64,000 nucleotides of DNA from Rhizobium sp. CF080 (GTDB taxonomy: Bacteria > Pseudomonadota > Alphaproteobacteria > Rhizobiales > Rhizobiaceae): positions 1,178,001 to 1,242,000 of the forward strand of contig NZ_AKKC02000004.1 in NCBI RefSeq assembly GCF_000282095.2, given 5' to 3'. The stretch's first letter is position 1, and each line of letters begins with the position of its first letter. This document shows, one piece after another, positions 51,806 to 59,608 of the stretch. The position numbers and the translations under genes are program-made. The notes under the pieces were generated by a model. That model made no database searches. It saw nothing but the letters and a program-made list of their open reading frames with translations, and was not told where the DNA came from.

Positions 51806-52654
51806 ATGAAATTTATCACGACAGCAATTGCCGCGGCCTTCACAGCCGTGACGCTGATGGCGACCGCCGCCGCAGCGCAGGACAAAACGGAAATCGTCAT
51901 CGCCACGGAGGGCGCCTTCCCGCCCTACAACCTGACCCGCCCGGATGGCACGCTGGACGGCTACGACATCGAGCTCGGCAAGAACCTCTGCGAACGCATG
52001 AAGATCAAGTGCACGTTCGTCGCCCAGGCGTTCGATGGCATCATCCCGGCACTCAACGCCGGCAAGTTCGATGCGATCATGGCCGGCATGTCCGCCACCG
52101 ACAAGCGCAAGGAGGTCATCGACTTCTCAACGTCGTACGGCAGCACCGGCCAGTCCTTCGCCACACTGAAGGACGGCCCGCTGGCAAAGATGCCCATGAA
52201 GGACGAACTCTTCTCGCTCGCCTCCAATGAAGCCGGCGCCCGCAAGGCCGTCGAAGAGCTGAAGCCACTGCTGCAGGGCAAGACGGTCGGCGTCCAGACT
52301 GCTTCGATCGCCGCACGCTTCATCGACGAATACCTGAAAGGCGTCGTGCAGGTTCGCGAGTACAAGACCACGGAACAGCATGATCTCGATCTCGTCTCCG
52401 GCCGCGTCGATTTCGTCATGGCGTCGATGGGCTACCTCATGACCGCCGTGCAGAAGCCGACCAATAGCGACATGACGATCGTCGGCCCGCGCTTCCAGGG
52501 CGGTTTCCTCGGCGCCGGCAGCTCGGTCGGTCTTCGCAAGGCAGATATTGCGCTCAAGCAGAAGTTCGACGAAGCGATCGCAGCCGCCAAGGCGGACGGG
52601 ACGACGAAGAAGCTGTCCATGAAGTGGTTCGGCTTCGACATGACCCCGCAATAA
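51806..52654 (+). CDS. Polar amino-acid ABC transporter substrate-binding protein (SBP family 3), second copy
   Basis: A 282-residue periplasmic binding protein with a Sec signal (ITTAIAAAFTAVTLMATAAA, cleaved after AQ). Traits include EIVIATEGAFPPYNL, GYDIELGKNLCERMKIKC and DKRKEVIDFS. It is clearly related to the first copy at 48599 and is the last gene of the operon. Two binding proteins with one permease pair suggest two ligand specificities, as in the HisJ/ArgT arrangement. GAGAGGGAA precedes ATG 51806. An efficient terminator follows. Confidence 0.92.
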   Translation: MKFITTAIAAAFTAVTLMATAAAAQDKTEIVIATEGAFPPYNLTRPDGTLDGYDIELGKNLCERMKIKCTFVAQAFDGIIPALNAGKFDAIMAGMSATDKRKEVIDFSTSYGSTGQSFATLKDGPLAKMPMKDELFSLASNEAGARKAVEELKPLLQGKTVGVQTASIAARFIDEYLKGVVQVREYKTTEQHDLDLVSGRVDFVMASMGYLMTAVQKPTNSDMTIVGPRFQGGFLGAGSSVGLRKADIALKQKFDEAIAAAKADGTTKKLSMKWFGFDMTPQ

Positions 52655-52679
52655 TCTTCTGATTATCCGGATATCAGAA

Positions 52680-52704
52680 GGCCGCGGCACTCCGCGGCCT
52701 TTTT
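52680..52704 (+). terminator. Rho-independent terminator
   Basis: GGCCGCGG (52680-52687), CACT loop, CCGCGGCC (52692-52699) and TTTTT (52700-52704): a textbook terminator 26 bases past the operon's last stop. The T-run overlaps the first base of the convergent AsnC gene's stop codon. Because the arms are preceded by AA, the reverse direction has only a poor T-tract. Confidence 0.9.
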
Positions 52705-53141
52705 CACAGCCGCGCTTTGGTGCTGCGCGGGGTCGCCAGCACGAGGCTGGTTTCGGTCGCCGTAATCCCCGGCACCAAACGGACTCGCCTCAGCACGGTG
52801 TCGAATTCGGCCAATGTCGTGGTGCCGAGTTCAACGATCAGATCCCAGCGACCGTTGGTGGTATGGATTTCCGAAATCTCCGGAAATCCGCCGAGTGCTT
52901 TGATGACCTGGTCCGCTGCCCTACCCTCGATCTCCACCATCATGATGCCGCGCACCGGCAGCTCGACTGCATCGGCCCGCAAGATGACCGTATAACCAAG
53001 AATGCTGCCGTCTTTTTCGAGCTTCTCCATGCGCGAACGAACGGTGGCACGCGAGGCCCCGAGATCCGTCGCGAGGTCGGAAATGCTCCGCCTTGCGTTG
53101 TGACGCAATAGCGTCACGAGTCTATTGTCAAAATCGTCCAT
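52704..53141 (-). CDS. Lrp/AsnC-family transcriptional regulator
   Basis: A 145-residue Lrp-type regulator with an N-terminal helix-turn-helix (RRSISDLATDLGASRATVRSRM) and a RAM ligand domain (GIMMVEIEGRAADQVIKALG, IHTTNGRWDLIVELG). Start 53141 gives the family's normal beginning (MDDFDNRLVTLL), and it leaves the inverted repeat at 53152-53177 outside the gene; a longer start at 53168 would bury that site. No good ribosome-binding site is seen for either. It is divergent from arginase and ornithine cyclodeaminase, a well-known pairing in rhizobia and agrobacteria in which the regulator activates arginine/ornithine breakdown. Confidence 0.9.
   Translation of the reverse strand: MDDFDNRLVTLLRHNARRSISDLATDLGASRATVRSRMEKLEKDGSILGYTVILRADAVELPVRGIMMVEIEGRAADQVIKALGGFPEISEIHTTNGRWDLIVELGTTTLAEFDTVLRRVRLVPGITATETSLVLATPRSTKARL
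53100..53117. promoter_or_regulatory. Palindrome inside the 5' end of the AsnC gene
   Basis: Seven-base arms GTGACGC and GCGTCAC surround AATA, within codons 9-14 of the regulator. It could be an autoregulatory site or a chance feature of coding sequence. Confidence 0.35.
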
Positions 53142-53151
53142 GATCAAAACG

Positions 53152-53204
53152 GTTATCAAAGATACCATTCTGATAACTCAATTTGAAGAATTTGGCAAAT
53201 TGCC
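53152..53204. promoter_or_regulatory. Probable AsnC binding region
   Basis: GTTATCA (53152-53158) and TGATAAC (53171-53177) form an inverted repeat, followed by the symmetric AATTTGGCAAATT (53189-53201) and GGCAAATTGCC (53194-53204). AT-rich half-sites of this kind spaced along one helix face are typical for Lrp/AsnC proteins. It lies in the 116-bp divergent region before arginase. Confidence 0.6.
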
Positions 53205-53257
53205 TTGTTCAATCTGCCAGGCATTCGTGATCCAATAATCATAACGGAGATCAAGAC

Positions 53258-54178
53258 ATGCATTGCAAACTAATTGGCATCCCCCTTCAGGACGGCGCGG
53301 TACAACTCGGCTGCGAGATGGGCCCAAGCGCGCTCAGGACCGCCGGCCTCGAAACGGCGCTGAGAGAGCTTGGCCATGAGGTGACCGACCTCGGCAATGT
53401 CGGCCTCTCGAAACTGCCCGACGTCGCGCATCCGAATGCCGCTATCCGACGCCTGCCGCAGATTGTCGCCTGGACAGAACTGCTGACCGAGCTCGCCTAT
53501 CGCGAAAGCGGCGAAGGAATGCCGATCTTCCTTGGCGGCGACCACACCATCTCAGCCGGGACAGTGGCGGGCATCGCCCGCCGGTCCGCCGAAATCGACC
53601 GGCCGCTCTTCGTGCTCTGGCTGGACGCGCATACCGATTTTCATACGCTCGACACGACGACAAGCGGCAATCTGCACGGCGTGCCCGTCGCCTATTTCAC
53701 TGGCCAGCCGGGCTTCGAAGGCTACCTCCCAGAACTCTCCCATCCGGTCGATCCGGCCCGCGTCTGCATGATCGGCATCCGCAGCGTCGATCCGGCGGAA
53801 CGCGCAGCGCTTCGCCAGACCGAAGTCACTGTTCACGACATGCGGGTGATCGACGAACACGGTGTTGCGGCCCCGTTGCGCGCTTTCCTCGAGAAGGTGG
53901 CGGCGGCCAACGGCCTGCTGCATGTCAGCCTCGATGTCGATTTCCTCGAGCCAACTTTCGCGCCGGCCGTCGGCACCACTGTGCCGGGCGGCGCGACCTT
54001 CCGCGAAGCGCATCTCGTCATGGAGATGCTGCATGACAGCGGCCTCGTGACGAGCCTCGATCTCGTCGAACTGAACCCCTTCCTGGACGAGCGCGGCCGC
54101 ACCGCAACGCTGCTTGTCGATCTTACCGCCAGCCTGATGGGCCGCAAGGTCATGGACCGCCCGACGAGGAGTTTCTGA
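53258..54178 (+). CDS. rocF: Arginase
   Basis: A 306-residue ureohydrolase converting arginine to ornithine and urea, binding two Mn2+ ions. The metal motifs are FLGGDHTISAG, WLDAHTDFHT and SLDVDFLEPTFAP, the three canonical arginase boxes, and the C-terminal ELNPFLDERG is present. AACGGAGAT precedes ATG 53258. Its stop shares one base with the start of the ornithine cyclodeaminase gene, so both are translated together. The gene is often called arcA in agrobacteria. Regulation by the divergent AsnC-type protein is likely. Confidence 0.95.
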   Translation: MHCKLIGIPLQDGAVQLGCEMGPSALRTAGLETALRELGHEVTDLGNVGLSKLPDVAHPNAAIRRLPQIVAWTELLTELAYRESGEGMPIFLGGDHTISAGTVAGIARRSAEIDRPLFVLWLDAHTDFHTLDTTTSGNLHGVPVAYFTGQPGFEGYLPELSHPVDPARVCMIGIRSVDPAERAALRQTEVTVHDMRVIDEHGVAAPLRAFLEKVAAANGLLHVSLDVDFLEPTFAPAVGTTVPGGATFREAHLVMEMLHDSGLVTSLDLVELNPFLDERGRTATLLVDLTASLMGRKVMDRPTRSF

Positions 54179-55251
54179 TGCCCGTACCCGCCAACCTGAA
54201 TATCGTGCCGTTCATCAGCGTCGAGAACATGATGGACCTCGTCGTCGCCACTGGCGTCGAGACATTCCTGGTCGAGTTGGCGAGGTACATCGAAGACGAT
54301 TTTCGTCGCTGGGAGAGCTTCGACAAGATCCCGCGCGTCGCATCCCATTCAAGGGACGGCGTGATCGAACTGATGCCGACCAGCGACGGAGTGCTCTACG
54401 GGTTCAAATACGTCAACGGCCACCCGAAGAACACCAAATCCGGCCTGCAGACGGTGACGGCATTCGGTGTGCTCTCCGACGTCGACAGCGGTTATCCGCT
54501 GCTGCTTTCCGAAATGACCATCCTGACGGCGCTTCGGACGGCGGCGACCTCGGCACTCGCCGCCAAATACCTGGCGCGCAAGGATGCAAGCACCATGGCG
54601 CTGATCGGTAACGGCGCCCAGAGCGAGTTCCAGGCTCTTGCCTTCAAATCCCTGCTCGGCATTGACCGCCTCAGGCTCTACGACATAGATCCTGAGGCGA
54701 CAGCCCGCTGCCGCCGCAATCTGGAAAACCTCGGCTTCGAGATCGAGGCCTGCACTTCCGCCGAACAGGCGGTCGAAGGCGCGGATATCATTACGACGGC
54801 AACTGCCGACAAGCACAATGCGACGATCCTGACCGACAACATGATCGGCCCCGGCGTCCATATCAACGGCGTCGGCGGCGACTGCCCTGGCAAGACGGAG
54901 ATGCACCGCGATATCCTGCTGCGGTCCGACATTTTCGTGGAGTTCCCGCCCCAGACGCGGATCGAAGGCGAGATCCAGCAGCTTTCACCGGATCATCCCG
55001 TGACGGAGCTATGGCGCGTCATCACCGACCAGGAGCAGGGGCGCAACTCGGAGAAACAGATCACGCTATTCGACAGCGTCGGCTTCGCAGTCGAGGATTT
55101 TTCCGCGCTGCGCTATGTCCGTGACAAGGTAAGCGGCTCAAACTATGTCGATCAACTCGATCTCCTCGCCGACCCCGACGAGCCCCGCGACCTGTTCGGA
55201 ATGCTGCTCAGGCGGCAGGCTGCCCTTGTCTCAACTGAGATGACATTGTGA
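54178..55251 (+). CDS. ocd: Ornithine cyclodeaminase
   Basis: A 357-residue NAD-dependent enzyme of the ornithine cyclodeaminase/mu-crystallin family that converts ornithine directly to proline and ammonia. It includes the Rossmann motif ALIGNGAQSEFQ, an NGH-containing substrate region (KYVNGHPKNTK), the TILTALRTAATSALA helix and an Asp-rich VGGDCPGKTEM segment used by the active site. Length fits. Together with arginase it gives a short route from arginine to proline, which feeds into glutamate. ATG 54178 starts within the arginase stop. Confidence 0.95.
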   Translation: MPVPANLNIVPFISVENMMDLVVATGVETFLVELARYIEDDFRRWESFDKIPRVASHSRDGVIELMPTSDGVLYGFKYVNGHPKNTKSGLQTVTAFGVLSDVDSGYPLLLSEMTILTALRTAATSALAAKYLARKDASTMALIGNGAQSEFQALAFKSLLGIDRLRLYDIDPEATARCRRNLENLGFEIEACTSAEQAVEGADIITTATADKHNATILTDNMIGPGVHINGVGGDCPGKTEMHRDILLRSDIFVEFPPQTRIEGEIQQLSPDHPVTELWRVITDQEQGRNSEKQITLFDSVGFAVEDFSALRYVRDKVSGSNYVDQLDLLADPDEPRDLFGMLLRRQAALVSTEMTL

Positions 55252-55325
55252 CTTTGAGGCAAACTCCTGAAAGGCTTGAGCGGGCCTGTTGCTCCGAGCG
55301 CGAATGGTCCGGCGGTTCCTGCCCT

Positions 55326-56396
55326 CTACCCAAGCGCTGCAATAATACCTTGCGTCATTCCGTGCGTGTCAGCCGTTCCCTTGATGTCTCGCGTACGCGT
55401 AGCAGGATCGGACAGAGCGGTGACAATCGCCTTTCGCATAAGCTCTGCTGCCTCAACTGCCTGGGGAATTTTACGGCTGTGCCCTAGCCATTCGATCATG
55501 ATGCGGGTGGATTCGATCATCGCAAACGGATTGGCAATGCCTTTGCCGGCGATATCGGGCGCCGAACCATGGGTCGCCTGAGCCATCGCCAGATTCCCCT
55601 CGCCGATACATAGGCCGGGCGCCATCCCGAGGCCTCCGACAAGGCCGGCAGCCTCGTCGGTCAGGATATCGCCGAACATATTGGTGGTCACGATGACATC
55701 GAAGCTTTGCGGATCGCGGATGAGTCGCATCGCCATTGTATCGACGATCACTTCGTCGACCCTCACCTCGGGAAAGTCCTTGGCGACACGATAGCACTCC
55801 TCGACGAACATGCCGCAACCGAGTTTGAAAACCGTGTTCTTGTGCACGACCGTCAGATGTTTCTTTCGCTGACTGGCTATTTCGAAGGCAGCGCGTGCGA
55901 CGCGCGATGAGCCGACCCTTGTTATGACCCTGACGGAGATTGTGGTGTCCTCGGTGGGACGAAACTCGCCCGACCCCGCAACGACGTTGCGGTCCGGCTG
56001 AAAACCTTCATTGTTTTCCCGAACGATGATCAGATCAATGTCTTCATGGATTGCGCCGAGACCAGGAAACGACTTGGTCGGCCGAACATTCGCAAAAAGA
56101 TTGAAGCCCTTGCGCATGATCGGATGAGGATTGATGGCGCCCGGGACTTTGGGATAGGCCTGATGTCCGATGGGCCCGAGGATGAATCCGTCCATTTTGC
56201 CGAGCCTTTCCATCGTGCCCTCGGGAAAGGTCGAGCCATGGGTATTCAGCGCGCTTCGTCCGATCGGCATCGGCCGCCAGTCTATATCAAGTCCGGTCTT
56301 TCGGGCCGCCGCCTTTGTGACCTCTACTGCCGCCGGCACGATCTCATGCCCGATGTCGTCGCCATTCAAGATACCGAGGACTAGGTGGCTGTTCAT
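55326..56396 (-). CDS. Isocitrate/isopropylmalate dehydrogenase-family protein
   Basis: A 356-residue beta-decarboxylating dehydrogenase. Features are LGILNGDDIGHEIVPAAV at the start, the VRENNEGFQPD loop, the catalytic HKNTVFKLG (Lys) region, DTMAMRLIRDPQSFDVIVTTNMFGDILTDEAAG with metal-binding Asp residues, and the C-terminal AMAQATHGSAPDIAGKGIANP. It is closer to tartrate/isopropylmalate dehydrogenase-like enzymes than to citrate-cycle isocitrate dehydrogenase. The neighbourhood suggests a secondary tricarboxylate or hydroxy-diacid pathway. It stands 175 bp downstream of a GntR gene on the same strand. Confidence 0.88.
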   Translation of the reverse strand: MNSHLVLGILNGDDIGHEIVPAAVEVTKAAARKTGLDIDWRPMPIGRSALNTHGSTFPEGTMERLGKMDGFILGPIGHQAYPKVPGAINPHPIMRKGFNLFANVRPTKSFPGLGAIHEDIDLIIVRENNEGFQPDRNVVAGSGEFRPTEDTTISVRVITRVGSSRVARAAFEIASQRKKHLTVVHKNTVFKLGCGMFVEECYRVAKDFPEVRVDEVIVDTMAMRLIRDPQSFDVIVTTNMFGDILTDEAAGLVGGLGMAPGLCIGEGNLAMAQATHGSAPDIAGKGIANPFAMIESTRIMIEWLGHSRKIPQAVEAAELMRKAIVTALSDPATRTRDIKGTADTHGMTQGIIAALG

Positions 56397-56494
56397 TTAC
56401 GCGATCCTTCCCATTCGCAGGCAACGAGGCGGCAACCGGACACGAAGAACGACGCGGATGCATCTGCAGTGGCCTCTCCTGCCGCCGGGAGGAC

Positions 56495-56524
56495 CTTGCT
56501 TACGCAAGTGTAAATTGTCAACAG
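56495..56524. promoter_or_regulatory. Weak regulatory-site candidate
   Basis: Between the GntR gene and the dehydrogenase gene, CTTGC/GCAAG (56495-56508) is a small stem, followed by TTGTCAACAG (56515-56524), which resembles half-symmetric FCD-regulator sites. Weak evidence only. Confidence 0.25.
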
Positions 56525-56571
56525 TTTTCAAGAGGACGATATCGCCGGCGTTATAACCCGCTTATGGAGAG

Positions 56572-57273
56572 TCAGCCTAAGTGGAGCTGTTTTGCGTTCC
56601 GGGCGCGGATGATGCCATTCAAGATATGCGTCCGGGCAGCAATCAGACTGCGGATCGGGTCTCGCGCCTCGAGGGCATTAACGATCTCCCGATGCTCCTG
56701 ATTGGATATGTGCAATATATCAGGGGTAGAAAGTGCCCGGTAACGCTGGATGTGCAGCTCACGGACGAAACTCTGGTAGACGCTCTCAAGCCGGCTGTTG
56801 CCGGCCATGCGGCCGATCTGTTTGTGGAATTCGAGGTTCACCGGATAGTAGACGTGCACGTCTCCGAATTCGATTTCGTCCATACGTTTCAGAAGAACTC
56901 TCAGGATAGCGATCTCGTCGTCCGTAATGCGCTCGGCAAGCATCATGGCCATGCAGCCGAAGACACCGGCACGAGCTTGCGACAAATCCAGTGCCTCCTC
57001 TTCGCTGAGCGCCCGAATGAAAAACCCGCGATTGGGGATGATCTCGATGAGCCCCATGGCAGCGAGAGCGCTGCAGGCTTCGCGAATCGGGCCACGGCTC
57101 ACGCCGAGCCGTTGCGAAAGGCCGTTTTCATTGACCCTTTCATTGGGCTTCAACTCACCATCGATGATCATTCGTTCGATTTCCGCCTGCACGACATTTG
57201 CGAGCGAACGGGTGCGGAGAAAATCGATAGCCGAGAGATTGTGCAGTGGATTGGTTGGGTCCGACATCGTCAC
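56572..57273 (-). CDS. GntR-family (FCD) transcriptional regulator
   Basis: A 233-residue GntR regulator with the N-terminal winged helix (VQAEIERMIIDGELKPNERV, SRGPIREACSALAAMGLI) and the helical FCD domain (VFGCMAMMLAERITDDEIAI, NLEFHKQIGRMAGNSRL). Two ATGs lie close together (57273 and 57267). It lies downstream of the SDR and upstream of the isopropylmalate-dehydrogenase-like gene on the same strand, and probably controls the carboxylate cluster. An inverted repeat CGTCAACGG/CCGTTGACG lies just upstream. Confidence 0.9.
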   Translation of the reverse strand: MTMSDPTNPLHNLSAIDFLRTRSLANVVQAEIERMIIDGELKPNERVNENGLSQRLGVSRGPIREACSALAAMGLIEIIPNRGFFIRALSEEEALDLSQARAGVFGCMAMMLAERITDDEIAILRVLLKRMDEIEFGDVHVYYPVNLEFHKQIGRMAGNSRLESVYQSFVRELHIQRYRALSTPDILHISNQEHREIVNALEARDPIRSLIAARTHILNGIIRARNAKQLHLG

Positions 57274-57298
57274 GCCGTCTAGAGGTCACGCAAGGCTT

Positions 57299-57358
57299 CG
57301 TCAACGGTCAGTTGCCCAAGCTGATCGTGCTTTTGTCTTTTGAGCAGGTCCGTTGACG
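57299..57358. promoter_or_regulatory. Inverted repeat upstream of the GntR gene
   Basis: CGTCAACGG (57299-57307) and CCGTTGACG (57350-57358) form a perfect nine-base inverted repeat with a 42-base spacer, in the 200-bp gap between the SDR and the GntR gene. The half-site resembles that in the RpiR operator at 31836, which may be coincidence. Confidence 0.4.
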
Positions 57359-57470
57359 GTAATGCTGTCCATAAGAGCTTTTCGCCATCTTTAGCGCAAT
57401 CACCGAACCCCGCAAAGTTGTGATTGCAGCGACAGAATACGGAGGTTCCGGTTGGACGGCTTACTCCCTC

Positions 57471-58226
57471 TCAGGGTAGATATGCTCCGCCATTGACGTG
57501 CAGCGCCTGGCCGGTCGTGAATCGTGCCTGCGCGCCGGCGAAATGGAGTACGGCGGCAGCCACCTCCTCTGGCGTGCCGCGGCGGCCGACCAGCGTGCGC
57601 GTCGTCCTGTGATGGGCCGGATCGCCTTCCATCGTATGCTGCCGGTTCGTGTCGATCATGCCCGGCGAGACGAGATTGACCGTCACGCCCTCCGGCCCCA
57701 GTTCATGGGCGAGCGCCTTGGTGAAACCGTCGAGGCCAGCCTTGGCCGCCACGACATGGACTCGGTTGATCGCACCCGTGTAGGCCGTGAGGCCACCGAT
57801 ATTGACGATCGCTCCCTGCCCTCCGGCCTTCAGATGCGGGATGGCCGCCCGACTCATCAGGAAGGCGCCATCGAGCGTCACGCCCATGACGTCCCGCCAG
57901 TCGACGAAGGACAGCGACTCGATCGGAGCCTCGCGGCGGATGGCGGCGTTGTTGACGAGGATATCCAGCCGCCCGAGCGTTTTCACCGCCCCGCCGACAA
58001 GACGCGCCGCATCCTCCTCCTGCCCGACGTCACCGAGCAGTACGGTCGAGGCAACACCCCTCGCCTCGACTTCGCGGGCCACGGCTTCCGCCGCATCGCG
58101 GTCAGAGCGCGCGACGATCGCAACCGACGCGCCGGCATCCGCGAACGCCAGCGCGATGGCCCGGCCGATATTGCGGGAAGCTCCGGTGACCAGCGCCACC
58201 CGGCCCTTGAGACCCAGATCCTGCAT
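57471..58226 (-). CDS. SDR-family protein with altered catalytic residues
   Basis: A 251-residue classical short-chain dehydrogenase fold. The cofactor motif is GASRNIGRA and the NNAA motif is intact (ILVNNAAIR). The catalytic Ser and Tyr are absent: the Ser region reads IVNIGGLTAY, and the Tyr-x3-Lys box reads HVVAAK, with Val at the Tyr position. The Lys remains. The start at 58226 has GGAGGAAGC upstream; a TTG five codons earlier is less likely. The gene overlaps no neighbour but starts 12 bp after the MmgE/PrpD stop in the same direction. It may use other residues or bind cofactor without classical SDR chemistry. Confidence 0.82.
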   Translation of the reverse strand: MQDLGLKGRVALVTGASRNIGRAIALAFADAGASVAIVARSDRDAAEAVAREVEARGVASTVLLGDVGQEEDAARLVGGAVKTLGRLDILVNNAAIRREAPIESLSFVDWRDVMGVTLDGAFLMSRAAIPHLKAGGQGAIVNIGGLTAYTGAINRVHVVAAKAGLDGFTKALAHELGPEGVTVNLVSPGMIDTNRQHTMEGDPAHHRTTRTLVGRRGTPEEVAAAVLHFAGAQARFTTGQALHVNGGAYLP

Positions 58227-58237
58227 GCTTCCTCCGC

Positions 58238-59608
58238 TCAAACTCTGGCCGCTGAAAGATCGACGTGACCACCATCGGCGATCCCGCCGAGTGCTGCCCG
58301 CAATGTGTCGATCCTCTCACCCGTCAAGCCGCCGAACCTGAGGTTCGCTTCAAACTTGGCCTGCATCTCGTCATCCGGCAAGGGCTCGTGCGCACCGCCC
58401 CGCATATGCGGCTGGCGGAATGCGCGCACCGAACCGTCCTTCAGCACCGCCTTTAGATGGCCGGTGAAATTGCTCGGATAGGGATCGTTGGGATCGATCT
58501 CGTAAGTGACCTTCGCAGCCAATACTCGTAGTGCCGGATCGAGCACCCGCTCGTTGGTGAACTGCCCGAGACCCGCTTCGCCATCGGTGAACCCGACCGC
58601 CATGCAATAGGGCGTCGAGAATTTACCGGCATAGCCGTTCGGCGGGCGATGCTTTTCCGCAAGCGGCTCCCAGAGCCGGTGCACGGTCCCCTCACCCACA
58701 TTGCAGGTGATGGAAACGATATCGTCCGCCTTCACGCCCGATTTCGCCAGCATCATGGCGCAGTCGATGAAGGGTTGCGTCATGGTTCCACAAGCATAGG
58801 GCTTGAACGCCAGCGTCTCCAGAATCCATTGCTTGCCGAGTGTATCCACCAGATGGCTGAAATCCGGAGCCTTGGAGGGGGCAAACGCCTTGTACATGCC
58901 GTTCGTGCCGTCGAAGACGGTGATCGGACCGGAGAAACCCCCTTCTGCAAGCAGGGCTGCACGCAGGCCGGCCTGTGCTGCGGCACCGGCATGCAGCCGC
59001 TTCGTCGAACTGCCGTCCGCCAGGTATTCGATGATGCCGGAAGCGAGGCTGCCCGAAATGCCGAGTGCACGGGCGATCCTGTCGCTGTCGAGGCCGATTG
59101 CCGCGCCGACCGCCGCGGCCGCCGCGGGAGCGCCGAAGATCGCCGTCGGATGAAAACTCGCCTTGTGGGTCGCCTGCGGCGCGACGAGGCTCATGCGGCA
59201 CATGAGTTCGGTGCCGACTGCGATACCGCGCATCACCGCCTCGCCGTCGAGCCCACGCTTTTCGGCGATTGCCAGCACGGCCGGAACGATCACTGCGCCG
59301 GCATGGATCGGGCCGCCTTCGAACGTATCGTCATAATCCTCGCCATGCGCCGCGGTGCCGTTGACCAGCGCCGCGTCGTAGAGCCCGAGCCGCCTGTCAT
59401 GGCCGAAGACGGTGCAGGGACCGTCGTCCACGGCGCTTTTCAACGCTGCCTGGACATAGTCCGTTTCACGGGCGGCGATGGCGAGCGCGACGATGTCGAA
59501 GATCAGGCGGCGGCAGACAGCGGCCGCTGCTGGCGGAAGCGAGGCTTTGGCTGCGAAGGTCGCAAGCCTTACGGCAACCGGCGTCGACGGAGAAACGGCG
59601 ACATTCAT
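58238..59608 (-). CDS. MmgE/PrpD-family protein (first copy)
   Basis: A 456-residue member of the MmgE/PrpD family, which includes 2-methylcitrate dehydratase, cis-aconitate decarboxylase and iminodisuccinate epimerase. Family traits are NGTAAHGEDYDDTF (catalytic His/Asp loop), SFHPTAIFGAPAAAAA and KPYACGTMTQPFIDCA. Its start overlaps the TctA stop by four bases. It sits in a TctCBA operon with a second family member at the opposite end, which suggests an imported dicarboxylate or tricarboxylate as substrate. Confidence 0.9.
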   Translation of the reverse strand: MNVAVSPSTPVAVRLATFAAKASLPPAAAAVCRRLIFDIVALAIAARETDYVQAALKSAVDDGPCTVFGHDRRLGLYDAALVNGTAAHGEDYDDTFEGGPIHAGAVIVPAVLAIAEKRGLDGEAVMRGIAVGTELMCRMSLVAPQATHKASFHPTAIFGAPAAAAAVGAAIGLDSDRIARALGISGSLASGIIEYLADGSSTKRLHAGAAAQAGLRAALLAEGGFSGPITVFDGTNGMYKAFAPSKAPDFSHLVDTLGKQWILETLAFKPYACGTMTQPFIDCAMMLAKSGVKADDIVSITCNVGEGTVHRLWEPLAEKHRPPNGYAGKFSTPYCMAVGFTDGEAGLGQFTNERVLDPALRVLAAKVTYEIDPNDPYPSNFTGHLKAVLKDGSVRAFRQPHMRGGAHEPLPDDEMQAKFEANLRFGGLTGERIDTLRAALGGIADGGHVDLSAARV

